Below are positions 53,234-61,690 of a DNA stretch of 64,000 bases, in pieces. Position 1 is the first letter of the stretch; the number at the start of each line of letters is the position of its first letter. Under the pieces are notes generated by a model that saw only the letters and a list, made by a program, of their open reading frames with translations, was not told where the DNA came from and ran no database searches. A program made the position numbers and the translations under genes. The DNA is from G965213525 sp965213525 (GTDB taxonomy: Bacteria > Actinomycetota > Acidimicrobiia > Acidimicrobiales > Poriferisodalaceae), in contig OZ243889.1 in assembly GCA_965213525.1 (NCBI GenBank), positions 2,852,001-2,916,000 of the forward strand, written 5' to 3'.

Positions 53234-54298
53234 TTGAGCGCCCCGGTCGACTGGGCCCTCGCCCGACGGGTCGCCGCTGCTGCCGCCGGCTCCGAGCCCT
53301 TCAGCCGCAGCTACCACTACGACCGCGTGATCCGTGACTTCGATGAGGTGACCGAGCTCGCCGCCGAGCTCGTGGCCACCGAGACCGGTCTTCGGCCCCC
53401 CACCCCGGCCCGGGCCAGGGTGATCGACCGGCCCGAGTGGGTGGACGTCAACGTGGCGGCGTTCCAGCGCCTGCTCGTTCCGCTCACCGATCGCCTCGGC
53501 GAGCAGCTCGACGGGTCGTTCGCCGCTCCGATCGCCCGGCGCATCGCCGGTGCCGAGGTCGGCCTGGCGCTCGGCTGGATGTCCAAGCGCGTCCTCGGCC
53601 AGTACGACCTGCTCGTCGTCGACGACGACGACCATGGCGACGTCGTCTACTACGTCGGCCCCAACGTGGTGGCCCTCGAGCGTAGGTGGGGGTTCCCGCC
53701 CCGGGAGTTCCGGCTGTGGCTGGCCCTCCACGAGCTCACCCACCGCGCCCAGTTCACCGGCGTGCCGTGGATGCGGGCCCACTTCGTCGGTCTCGTCACC
53801 GACCTCGTCGGTGACGTCGACCCCGACCCCGATCGCTTCGTCGCCGGCCTGCGCCGGCTCGTGAGCGAACGCCGCGCCGGCCGCGATCCCCTCGCTGAGG
53901 GCGGGTTGTCGGCGGTGTTCGCCACCCCGGCCCAGCGAGCCCACCTCGAGCGCATCGGCGGGATGATGAGCTTGCTCGAGGGTCACGGCGACGTGACGAT
54001 GACCAGAGCCGGGGGCGATCTGGTCCCGAGCGCCGAACGCTTCCACCGGGTGCTGAGCGAGCGGCGACGTGACGTGGGTCGCCGCACCCGGCTCCTGCAA
54101 CGCCTCATCGGGCTCGAGGCCAAGCTCGCCCAGTACGAACAGGGCGAGCGGTTCCTCGCCGACATCGAAGACGCCGGCGGGCCTCGCGTCGTCGACCACG
54201 CGTGGGAGCGGCCTGAGCACCTGCCGACGATGGCGGAGATCAGAGAACCTCGTCGCTGGCTCGAGCGGGTCGTGCAACCGGCAGCGGCTGCGTCCTGA
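53234..54298 (+). CDS. zinc-dependent metalloprotease, DUF2342 family
   Basis: This 354-residue protein has the DUF2342 features: 'VDVNVAAFQRLLVPLTDRL', 'YDLLVVDDDDHGDVVYYVGPNVVALERRWGFPPREFRLWLALHELTHRAQFTGVPW' with the zinc motif HELTH, and 'SLLEGHGDVTMTRAG'. The family is typical of actinobacteria and was once labelled coenzyme-F420-associated; its substrate is unknown. TTG 53234 is the only start near the family N-terminus 'VDWALARRVA'. Confidence 0.85.
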   Translation: MSAPVDWALARRVAAAAAGSEPFSRSYHYDRVIRDFDEVTELAAELVATETGLRPPTPARARVIDRPEWVDVNVAAFQRLLVPLTDRLGEQLDGSFAAPIARRIAGAEVGLALGWMSKRVLGQYDLLVVDDDDHGDVVYYVGPNVVALERRWGFPPREFRLWLALHELTHRAQFTGVPWMRAHFVGLVTDLVGDVDPDPDRFVAGLRRLVSERRAGRDPLAEGGLSAVFATPAQRAHLERIGGMMSLLEGHGDVTMTRAGGDLVPSAERFHRVLSERRRDVGRRTRLLQRLIGLEAKLAQYEQGERFLADIEDAGGPRVVDHAWERPEHLPTMAEIREPRRWLERVVQPAAAAS

Positions 54299-54369
54299 GC
54301 GTCCCCACCACCACCACCGCCGCCGCCGCCGCCAGCGCCGACGTCGTCGAGCCCTGTGCGACCGGCGAG

Positions 54370-55257
54370 GTGGCCCAGCGGCTCGCCCGTCAGCACCTGC
54401 CGCCGGTGGGGGCCGAGGTGGCAGCGTTGCTCGCCCGCTGCACGTTCGGTCCACCGGGCACCGAGCTGCGCTGCGCGGTGTCAGGTGGTCCCGACTCGTC
54501 AGCGATGCTGGCGCTGGCGACGGCAGCGGGGTGTCGACCGACGGCCTGGCACGTCGACCACGGGCTGCGGGCCGGCTCCGAGCGCGACGCCGAGGTCGTC
54601 GCCGCAGCCGCTGACCGCCTCGGGGTGACCGCCCGGTCGGTGCGAGCCCCCGTGGCGCCGGGTCCCAACCTCGAGGCGCGGGCGCGCCAGGCCCGGGCCG
54701 AGGCCCTCGGCGCCGACGTGGTGACGGGTCACACCATGGACGACGCGGCCGAGACCGTGCTGTTGAACCTGCTGCGGGGCACCGGCGCCGATGGGCTGCG
54801 GGGACCTGACCCACGGCGTCGGCCCATCCTCGGCCTGCGCCGTCGTGAGACCCGGGACCTGTGCCGGTCACTCGGTCTGGGGACCGTCGATGACCCGTCC
54901 AACGCCGACCCGGTTCATCGCCGCAACCGGGTCCGCCACGAGGTCCTGCCGCTGCTCGATGACGTCGCCGACCGTGACGTGGCGGCGGTCATCGCCCGCC
55001 AGTGCGCCCTGCACGCCGAGGAGGTGTCCTTGCTCGACGAGCTGGCGGCGGCGATCGACCCGACCGATGTCGCCGCCTTGCGGGCTGCGCCGCGGCCCCT
55101 GGCCCGCCGGGCGCTGCGCCGGTGGCTGCGCACCCGCCACCCCCCGTCGAGCGCAGACGTCGAACGAGTGCTCGGCGTCGTCGACGGCGAGGCGATCGCG
55201 ACCCAGGTGACAGGTCGCCGCATCGCCCGTCACCAGGGAACACTGCAGATCAGCTAG
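54370..55257 (+). CDS. tilS: tRNA(Ile)-lysidine synthase
   Basis: This 295-residue enzyme modifies C34 of the tRNA-Ile(CAU) anticodon to lysidine so it reads AUA. The PP-loop 'CAVSGGPDSSAMLALA', 'TAWHVDHGLRAGS', 'NLEARARQARAEAL', 'VTGHTMDDAAETVLLNLLRGTGADGL' and 'DPSNADPVHRRNRVRHEVLPLL' are diagnostic. GTG 54370 is the first ordinary start in frame; a CTG at 54295 overlapping the previous stop would add 25 low-complexity residues. The usual hpt partner does not follow. Confidence 0.92.
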   Translation: MAQRLARQHLPPVGAEVAALLARCTFGPPGTELRCAVSGGPDSSAMLALATAAGCRPTAWHVDHGLRAGSERDAEVVAAAADRLGVTARSVRAPVAPGPNLEARARQARAEALGADVVTGHTMDDAAETVLLNLLRGTGADGLRGPDPRRRPILGLRRRETRDLCRSLGLGTVDDPSNADPVHRRNRVRHEVLPLLDDVADRDVAAVIARQCALHAEEVSLLDELAAAIDPTDVAALRAAPRPLARRALRRWLRTRHPPSSADVERVLGVVDGEAIATQVTGRRIARHQGTLQIS

Positions 55258-55313
55258 CGTGAGCGTCCCCTGGCCGAGCGGCGGGATCGGCGGTCGTGAG
55301 CGAGGGAGGATCG

Positions 55314-55835
55314 GTGTCGTTGCGAGGGAAGTGGGCCGAGGGGATCGTCCCACGCAACTTCTCGTGGGTCATCAAGGATTCGCTCGCGGTGTGCGAACGG
55401 CCCGGGGGATATGGCGTCAACCACCGCCGGGTCCGACGGATGGAAGAGATCATCTGGCTCCGCCAGCAGGGCTTCGATGTCGTCGTGTCGCTCATCCCGG
55501 CCCCGCACAACCTGCACAACTACGACGAGCTCGACGTCGCCTGGCGCCACCGGCCCTTCGGGGTCAACGAGCCGCTCGTCCCCTTCCTCGGCTCGTTCTA
55601 CGCCGAGCTGGCCGGGTTGGTCGGCGCAGGGCAGCGGATCGTCGTGCACGGCGAGGAGGTCGGTGATCGCGTCGGTGGGCTGCTCGTCGGGTACGTGCTG
55701 TGGACCGGGCTGGTGACAGAACCCCCCCAGGCGGTGTCGATCGTCGAGCGCATCCTCGGTCGCCAGATCGGGCCCCAGGGACGCGAGATCGTGACCGTCG
55801 CCGAGCGTCTCGCTGCCGAGCGCGCCGAGGCGTGA
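55314..55835 (+). CDS. dual-specificity-phosphatase-fold protein lacking the catalytic cysteine
   Basis: This 173-residue protein reads like a small DSP/PTP domain: 'NFSWVIKDSLAVCERP', 'RMEEIIWLRQQGFDVVVSLIPAPHNLHNYDE', then the P-loop position 'IVVHGEEVGDRVGGLLVGYVLWTGL'. The HCx5R motif is H112-G113-x5-R119: the His, spacing and Arg are kept but the nucleophilic Cys is Gly. It is likely a phosphate-binding pseudophosphatase. GTG 55314 follows GGAGG closely; GTG 55296 is an alternative six codons upstream. It sits between tilS and panC. Confidence 0.6.
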   Translation: MSLRGKWAEGIVPRNFSWVIKDSLAVCERPGGYGVNHRRVRRMEEIIWLRQQGFDVVVSLIPAPHNLHNYDELDVAWRHRPFGVNEPLVPFLGSFYAELAGLVGAGQRIVVHGEEVGDRVGGLLVGYVLWTGLVTEPPQAVSIVERILGRQIGPQGREIVTVAERLAAERAEA

Positions 55836-55866
55836 GCCGACGGGCTGCACCCGCCCCGAGGTCGAC

Positions 55867-56751
55867 GTGGCCTTGAGGCCGGTGAGCCGCATCACCGATC
55901 TGCGAGCCCTGCTCGACGTCGAGAGGTGCCGGCCGCGAGACACCGACGTCGGGTCCGGGCGGCGTCGCATCGGCTTCGTGCCCACGATGGGCGCCCTGCA
56001 CGATGGCCACCTCTCACTGGTGGGCCGCGCCGGCGAGGAGGCCGAGCTGGTCGTCGTGTCGATCTTCGTCAACCCCTTGCAGTTCGCTCCCGGAGAAGAC
56101 CTCGACGCCTACCCACGCCAGCTCGAGGCCGACCTCTCCCGATGCGAGGCCGCCGGTGCTGACGTCGTGTTCGCCCCCGATGTCACCGAGATGTACCCGG
56201 GCGGGCCGCCGCGCACGACGGTCTCGGTCGGTGGGGCGTCGGCACGCTTCGAGGGGGCCGCCCGGCCCACCCACTTCGCCGGCGTGGCCACCGTGGTGAC
56301 CAAGCTGTTGTCGATCGTCGGGGCGTGCCGGGCCGTCTTCGGCGAGAAGGACTACCAGCAGCTCGTCGTGGTCCGGCGTCTCGTGGCCGATCTCTCGCTG
56401 CCGGTCGAGGTGGTGGGAGCCCCGACGGTGCGAGAGCCCGACGGGTTGGCGATGTCGAGCCGCAACGTCCACCTCGATCCTGCCCACCGCGCCGCCGCTC
56501 CGGTCCTGCACGAGGCGTTGGTGCGCGGCCGCGAGCTCGTGGTGGCCGGCGAGTGCGACCGGGTGGCGGTCGAGGCCGCCATGGCCGAGCTGATCGATGC
56601 CGAGCCCCTCGTTGGCCTCGACTACGTCGCCGTCGTCGACGCCGACACCCTCGAGACGCCGGCGGCGATGACCGGTCGGTTGCGTCTGCTGGGGGCGATG
56701 CGTTGTGGGGCCACGCGCCTGCTGGACAACATCGGGGTGTCGGCTCGATGA
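55867..56751 (+). CDS. panC: pantoate--beta-alanine ligase
   Basis: This 294-residue ligase makes pantothenate from pantoate, beta-alanine and ATP. It has 'GFVPTMGALHDGHLSLV' (HIGH-like), 'VVSIFVNPLQFAPGEDLDAYPR', 'VFAPDVTEMYPGG', 'VFGEKDYQQLVVVRRLVADL' and 'AMSSRNVHLDP' (KMSKS-like). GTG 55867. Its TGA overlaps nadB (ATGA, 56748-56751), starting a vitamin-cofactor run. No panD or panB adjoins. Confidence 0.95.
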   Translation: MALRPVSRITDLRALLDVERCRPRDTDVGSGRRRIGFVPTMGALHDGHLSLVGRAGEEAELVVVSIFVNPLQFAPGEDLDAYPRQLEADLSRCEAAGADVVFAPDVTEMYPGGPPRTTVSVGGASARFEGAARPTHFAGVATVVTKLLSIVGACRAVFGEKDYQQLVVVRRLVADLSLPVEVVGAPTVREPDGLAMSSRNVHLDPAHRAAAPVLHEALVRGRELVVAGECDRVAVEAAMAELIDAEPLVGLDYVAVVDADTLETPAAMTGRLRLLGAMRCGATRLLDNIGVSAR

Positions 56752-58361
56752 GCGACGAGCTCGATCTGTTGATCGTCGGGTCGGGCGTGGCGGGGCTGTC
56801 GGCGGCCGTGCGGGCGGCCGAGCGCCACGACCTGCGCGTCGGGGTGTTGACCAAGGGCGAGCTCGACCAGACCGCCACCCGCTGGGCCCAGGGCGGGGTG
56901 GCCGCGGTGCTGCGCTCTGACCCTGACTCGACCGACCTGCACCTGGCCGACACGCTGCGAGCCGGGGCCGACCTGTGCGACGAGGACGCCGTGCGGGTGC
57001 TCGTCGACGAGGGACCCCGGCGGGTCACCGAGCTGGTGGCGCTCGGGGCGGTGTTCGACGTCGGCCCCGACGGCGACTACGTGCTGGCCCGAGAGGGCGG
57101 GCACTCCCTGCCCCGCATCCTCTCCGCAGGCGGCGCCGCCACCGGGGTCGAGGTCGAGCGGGCTCTGGTCGAGGCCGCCCGGGCGTCGGCCACGGCCCTG
57201 TTCGAGCGCACCTTCGCCGCAGAGGTGCTGCTCGACGGACGCGAGTGCGCCGGCGTGCGCGCCGTGGGCGACGACGGCACGGTGCGCGACGTGGCCGCCC
57301 GCCACGTGCTGCTCGCCGCGGGGGGCGCGGGCCAGATGTTCGCGGTCACCACCAACCCGGCGGTCGCCACCGGTGACGGGATGGCGATGGCGGCCCGGGC
57401 CGGCGCCGCGCTGGCCGATCTCGAGTTCGTGCAGTTCCACCCGACGGCCCTCTACGTCCCCGAGAGCCCCCGCCCCCTCATGTCCGAGGCGCTGAGGGGG
57501 CACGGGGCCCTGCTGCGCGACGCTCGGGGCGAGCGCTTCGTCGACGAGCTGGCGGCGCGCGACCACGTCGCCCGGGCGATCACCGCCGCCATCGCCGACC
57601 AGGACCTGCCCCACGTCTGGCTCGACCTGACCCCGGTCGATGGCTTCGGCGAGCGCTTCCCCACGCTGCGAGCCGAGCTCGTCCGTGCCGGCATCGACCC
57701 CGATCGCGGGGAGTGGGTGCCGGTCGCCCCGGCCGCCCACTACTGCTGCGGGGGCGTGCTCACCGACCTCGACGGGGCCTCCACGGTGCCGGGCCTGTGG
57801 GCCGCCGGTGAGGTCGCGTCGGCCGGGGTGCACGGGGCCAACCGGCTGGCGTCGAACTCGCTGCTCGACGGGATGGTGTTCGGCACCAGGGTCGTGGAGG
57901 CCGTGAGCGCCGGCCGGAGGGGCCCGTCGCCCACCGGGGCGATGACCGGCGTGCTGGGCGTCGACGAGCGCCCCCGCGCGGTGGGCACCCGGGTGGTGCG
58001 CGCCGATCGTCACCTCCTGGCCGGACGAGGGGGGGCCTCGATCGGGGCCGCCGGGGACGGCAGCGATCCCCCCGCCGGGGCGTTGGAACGCCTCAGGACG
58101 ACGATGACCCGTCGGGCCGGGGTCCTGCGCGACGAGGGCTCGCTCGCCGAGGCCGCAGCGGTCGTGGCCGAGCTGCGGGGGGGCTTCGGACCGGTGAGCG
58201 CCCCTTCGGTGGCCGAACGCGAGCTGGTCAACCTGTGCGAGGTGGCCGCCCTCACCCTGGTCGCCGCCGGCGCCCGCACCGAGACCAGGGGAGCCCACAC
58301 CCGCACCGACCACCCCGGCACCGACCCCGACCTGCGCACCCGCATCGTCATCACGCCCTGA
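56748..58361 (+). CDS. nadB: L-aspartate oxidase
   Basis: This 537-residue FAD enzyme oxidises L-aspartate to iminoaspartate for de novo NAD synthesis. 'LLIVGSGVAGLSAAVRAAE', 'TRWAQGGVAAVLRSDPDSTDLHLADTL', 'REGGHSLPRILSAG', 'FVQFHPTALY', 'LMSEALRGHGALLRDARGERFVDEL', 'AHYCCGGVLTDLDGASTVPGLWAAGEVASAGVHGANRLASNSLLDGMVFG'. NadC follows, but nadA (quinolinate synthase), which is needed in between, is not in the window. Confidence 0.95.
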   Translation: MSDELDLLIVGSGVAGLSAAVRAAERHDLRVGVLTKGELDQTATRWAQGGVAAVLRSDPDSTDLHLADTLRAGADLCDEDAVRVLVDEGPRRVTELVALGAVFDVGPDGDYVLAREGGHSLPRILSAGGAATGVEVERALVEAARASATALFERTFAAEVLLDGRECAGVRAVGDDGTVRDVAARHVLLAAGGAGQMFAVTTNPAVATGDGMAMAARAGAALADLEFVQFHPTALYVPESPRPLMSEALRGHGALLRDARGERFVDELAARDHVARAITAAIADQDLPHVWLDLTPVDGFGERFPTLRAELVRAGIDPDRGEWVPVAPAAHYCCGGVLTDLDGASTVPGLWAAGEVASAGVHGANRLASNSLLDGMVFGTRVVEAVSAGRRGPSPTGAMTGVLGVDERPRAVGTRVVRADRHLLAGRGGASIGAAGDGSDPPAGALERLRTTMTRRAGVLRDEGSLAEAAAVVAELRGGFGPVSAPSVAERELVNLCEVAALTLVAAGARTETRGAHTRTDHPGTDPDLRTRIVITP

Positions 58362-58417
58362 CGCAGGCGGACCGGTGGGATTTCGGCGAGGGGACCGGTT
58401 GGGCCATCGTGTGCGGC

Positions 58418-59395
58418 GTGCACGAGCCGCCCGCCACCGCGCTGACTCGCATCGTGAGCGCCGCCCTCGTCGAAGACCTCGAGCCGCTGGGCGACGTGAG
58501 CGCATCGATGATCGATCCGTCCCGCCAGGCCACCGGGCGCTTCGTCGCTCGACGAGCCGGGGTGATCTGTGGCACCTGGGCCGTCGACGAGGTCGCCGCC
58601 CAGATCGACCGGCGGCTCACCGTCACCTGGGAGGTGACCGACGGTGATCTGGTCGATGCCGGCCGCCCCCTCGGTGCGATCGAGGGCCCGCTCGCCCCGA
58701 TGCTGAGTGCCGAGCGGACCGCGCTGAACCTGTTGTGCCACTGCTCGGGCGTGGCCACCGCCACCCGTCGCTTCGTCGACGCCGTGGCCGGGCGCTGCCA
58801 GGTGCTCGACACCCGCAAGACGACCCCGGGCCTGCGGGCGCTCGAGAAGGCTGCGGTGCGAGCCGGGGGAGGGGTCAACCACCGGGGGACGCTGTCGGAG
58901 ATGGTGATGTTGAAGGACAACCACCTGCTCGGCCTCGATCTGGCCGGCGCGGTCGCCGAGGCGCGCCGCCGCTGGCCCCACAAGGTGATCCAGGTCGAGT
59001 GCGACCGGCTCGATCAGGTGCGCGTCGCAGTCGCCGCCGGTGCCGACGCCGTGCTGCTCGACAACATGGGCCCGGCCGAGATCGCCGAGAGCGTCGCTGC
59101 GGTCGCCGAGGTCACCGGTGCGGGCGGCGGGGCCGGCGGGACCCCCGCAGCGGCCGGGCGCGCCGGGCGCTGCGTCGTGGAGGTGTCGGGCGGGGTCGAC
59201 CTCGACACCGTCGGGCCGATCGCCGACGCCGGGCCCGATCTGGTGTCGGTGGGGGCCATCACCCACTCGGCGCCCGCCCTCGACATCGGCCTCGACGTCG
59301 AGGTGCTCGCCGCCGATGCGACCGTCGAGGCACCGGCGGGTGTCGCCCCGGACCGGGCGCCCCGACAGGCCGGTCGGCCGGGCGCGACCCGCTGA
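58418..59395 (+). CDS. nadC: nicotinate-nucleotide pyrophosphorylase (quinolinate phosphoribosyltransferase)
   Basis: It converts quinolinate and PRPP to nicotinate mononucleotide. Visible: 'ALVEDLEPLGDVSASMI', 'LSAERTALNLLCHCSGVATATRRFV', 'VLDTRKTTPGLRALEKAAVRAGGGVNHRGTLSEMVMLKDNHL', 'VIQVECDRLDQV' and 'LLDNMGPAEI', then 'VEVSGGVDLDTV' and 'VGAITHSAPALDIGLDV'. GTG 58418 gives the usual N-terminus; GTG 58409 is three codons earlier and equally weakly supported. A Gly/Ala insert lies near residue 240. The stop shares one base with the next ATG. Confidence 0.93.
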   Translation: MHEPPATALTRIVSAALVEDLEPLGDVSASMIDPSRQATGRFVARRAGVICGTWAVDEVAAQIDRRLTVTWEVTDGDLVDAGRPLGAIEGPLAPMLSAERTALNLLCHCSGVATATRRFVDAVAGRCQVLDTRKTTPGLRALEKAAVRAGGGVNHRGTLSEMVMLKDNHLLGLDLAGAVAEARRRWPHKVIQVECDRLDQVRVAVAAGADAVLLDNMGPAEIAESVAAVAEVTGAGGGAGGTPAAAGRAGRCVVEVSGGVDLDTVGPIADAGPDLVSVGAITHSAPALDIGLDVEVLAADATVEAPAGVAPDRAPRQAGRPGATR

Positions 59396-60201
59396 TGCTG
59401 CTCGCCATCGACGTCGGGAACACCCACACCGTCATCGGTCTGTACGACGACGAGGTCGGCACGGCCGCAGTGACCCCCGAGGCTGGGCTGGCACACCACT
59501 GGAGGGTCGCCACCAACGCCGAGCGCACCGCCGACGAGCACGCCCTCATCATCGAGCAGTTCCTCGCCTTCCAGGACCTGTCCTTCGCCGACCACGTCGG
59601 CGGGGTGGCCATCTCGTCGGTGGTGCCCCGAGCCACGACATCGTTGCGAGAGATGGCCGAGCGGTACTTCGGCATCGACCCGGTCGTGCTCGGCCCCGGC
59701 GTTCGCACCGGCATGTCGATCCTCTACGACAACCCTCGCGAGGTCGGCGCCGATCGCATCGCCAACGCCGTTGCCGCCCACGACCTGGTCGGCGGCCCGA
59801 CCATCGTCATCGACTTCGGCACCGCCACCACCTTCGATGCCATCTCGGCCCGGGGCGAGTACCTGGGCGGGGTCATCGCGCCCGGTGTCGAGATCAGCCT
59901 CGAGGCGCTGTTCCAGCGGGCCTCGGCCCTCCGGCGGGTCGAGCTCGTCGAGCCCGGCAAGGTGATCGGCACCTCGACCGTCGAGAGCATCCAGTCCGGC
60001 GTCATGTACGGCACCGCCGCCATGTTGGAGGGCCTCGTCCAGCGCATGGAGGACCAGATCGGAGACTCCACCGTCATCGCCACCGGCGGCCTGGCCGTGC
60101 TGATCGCGCCCCTCGTCGGAAGGGTCGACCGCCACGAGCCCTGGCTCACGTTGCACGGCCTGCGCCTCGTGCACGCCCGCAACGCGGGCGAACGGCTGTG
60201 A
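59395..60201 (+). CDS. coaX: type III pantothenate kinase
   Basis: This 268-residue kinase catalyses the first step of CoA synthesis. It has the ASKHA phosphate loop 'LLAIDVGNTHTVIGLY', 'GPGVRTGMSILYDNPREVGADRIANAVAA', 'IVIDFGTATTFDAIS', 'YLGGVIAPGVEISLEALFQRASALR' and 'VIATGGLAVLI'. It pairs logically with panC upstream. TGATG overlap with nadC and GTGA overlap with lysS place it in one transcript. Confidence 0.95.
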   Translation: MLLAIDVGNTHTVIGLYDDEVGTAAVTPEAGLAHHWRVATNAERTADEHALIIEQFLAFQDLSFADHVGGVAISSVVPRATTSLREMAERYFGIDPVVLGPGVRTGMSILYDNPREVGADRIANAVAAHDLVGGPTIVIDFGTATTFDAISARGEYLGGVIAPGVEISLEALFQRASALRRVELVEPGKVIGTSTVESIQSGVMYGTAAMLEGLVQRMEDQIGDSTVIATGGLAVLIAPLVGRVDRHEPWLTLHGLRLVHARNAGERL

Positions 60202-61679
60202 GCGAACCGCCGTACCGCTACGAGCGGACCCACTCGACCGCCGAGGTCCGCGAGCGCTTCGGCGGCCTGGAGCCGGGCGTCGAGACCGGTGAGGTCGTCT
60301 CGGTGGCGGGCCGGCTGATGCTGCGCCGGGCCCAGGGCAAGCTCGTCTTCGGTGCCCTCCAGGACGCCACGGGCCGCATCCAGCTCTTCGCCCGCTCCGG
60401 GGTCACCCCCGACCTCGACGGCTTCGGCGGTCTCGCCCTCGGCGACTGGGTCGGCGTCACCGGTCAGGTTCTGGCGACCCGGCGCGGCGAGCTGTCGGTC
60501 GAGGTCAGCGAGTGGACCGTGCTGGCCTCGGCCCGCCAGCCGTTCCCCGACAAGTGGCACGGTCTGAGCGACCCCGACACCCGCTACCGCCAGCGCGAGG
60601 TCGACCTGTGGGTTACCGAGCGCAGCCGGCGCACCTTCGTCCTGCGGAGCAGGTTGATCTCAGCGACGCGCCGGTGGCTGGAGGACCGTGGCTTCATCGA
60701 GGTGGAGACCCCGGTGCTGCACCCCCTGCCCGGCGGGGCGCTGGCCCGCCCCTTCGCCACCCACCACCACGCGCTCGACTCCGAGCTGTTCCTGCGGATC
60801 GCCCCCGAGCTGTACCTCAAGCGCCTCGTCGTCGGTGGCTTCGAGCGGGTCTTCGAGATCGGACGGGTGTTCCGCAACGAGGGCATCTCGACCCGCCACA
60901 ACCCCGAGTTCACGATGCTCGAGCTGTACCAGGCCTACGCCGATTGGACCGACATGATGGCCCTGGTCGAGGACCTGGTCGAGCACCTGGCCGTCGCGCT
61001 GACCGGTTCGGCCACCGTCGAGGTGGGGGGTCGGCCCCTCGACCTGTCCGGTCCGTGGCGCCGGGCCCCGCTCACCGACCTGGTCAGCGAGCGCACCGGG
61101 GTCGAGCTCGACATGGCGACCCCGCTCGCACGTCTCGCCGAGGTCGCTGTGGCATGGGACGTGGCCGTCGAGGACGGCTGGGGCACGGGCAAGGTGCTGC
61201 TCGAGCTGTACGAGAAGACGGTCGAGGCCGAGCTGTGGGACCCCGTGCACGTCACCGGCTACCCCCAGGAGGTCTCACCGCTCGCCCGCTCGCACCGGGA
61301 GCTCGACGGGCTGACCGAGCGCTTCGAGTCCATCGTGGCGGGACGCGAGCTGGCCAACGCCTTCAGCGAGCTCGTCGACCCCGACGACCAGCGCGCCCGG
61401 TTCGAGGCCCAGGCCCGGGCTCGCGCCGGCGGCGACGACGAGGCCATGGCGGTCGACGAGGAGTACCTGCGAGCCCTCGAGCACGGGCTGCCACCCACCG
61501 GCGGGCTCGGCATCGGCATCGACCGGCTGGTCATGCTGCTGGCCGACGTGTCGACGATCCGCGACGTCGTGCTGTTCCCCACGCTGCGCCCACGAGCGCC
61601 CCAGCCCGTGACGCAGCTCGAGTCCGAGGCCGGCACCGCTGCCGGCGCCCCTCCCGAGCCGGGAGGGTCACAGCAATAG
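60198..61679 (+). CDS. lysS: lysine--tRNA ligase, class II
   Basis: This 493-residue class II synthetase has an N-terminal OB-fold anticodon domain ('VSVAGRLMLRRAQGKLVFGALQDATGRIQLF'), motif 1 region 'GFIEVETPVLHPLPGGALARPF', motif 2 'FRNEGISTRHNPEFTMLELYQAYAD', 'GRELANAFSELVDPDDQRARFEAQ' and motif 3 'GLGIGIDRLVMLL'. GTG 60198 overlaps the coaX stop. Its TAG stop lies inside a TAGGGT hexamer that probably starts the next transcript. Confidence 0.94.
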   Translation: MSEPPYRYERTHSTAEVRERFGGLEPGVETGEVVSVAGRLMLRRAQGKLVFGALQDATGRIQLFARSGVTPDLDGFGGLALGDWVGVTGQVLATRRGELSVEVSEWTVLASARQPFPDKWHGLSDPDTRYRQREVDLWVTERSRRTFVLRSRLISATRRWLEDRGFIEVETPVLHPLPGGALARPFATHHHALDSELFLRIAPELYLKRLVVGGFERVFEIGRVFRNEGISTRHNPEFTMLELYQAYADWTDMMALVEDLVEHLAVALTGSATVEVGGRPLDLSGPWRRAPLTDLVSERTGVELDMATPLARLAEVAVAWDVAVEDGWGTGKVLLELYEKTVEAELWDPVHVTGYPQEVSPLARSHRELDGLTERFESIVAGRELANAFSELVDPDDQRARFEAQARARAGGDDEAMAVDEEYLRALEHGLPPTGGLGIGIDRLVMLLADVSTIRDVVLFPTLRPRAPQPVTQLESEAGTAAGAPPEPGGSQQ

Positions 61680-61682
61680 GGT
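61677..61682 (+). promoter_or_regulatory. -10 element overlapping the lysS stop codon
   Basis: TAGGGT uses the lysS stop codon TAG as its first three bases and ends 8 bases before GTG 61691, so the following gene can be transcribed leaderless and independently of the cofactor operon. Confidence 0.5.
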
Positions 61683-61690
61683 GGCGGTTC

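Noticed and set aside
54295..54369. CTG start for tilS overlapping the previous stop
   Set aside because: The added 25 residues are a Thr/Ala run unlike TilS N-termini. GTG 54370 suffices.
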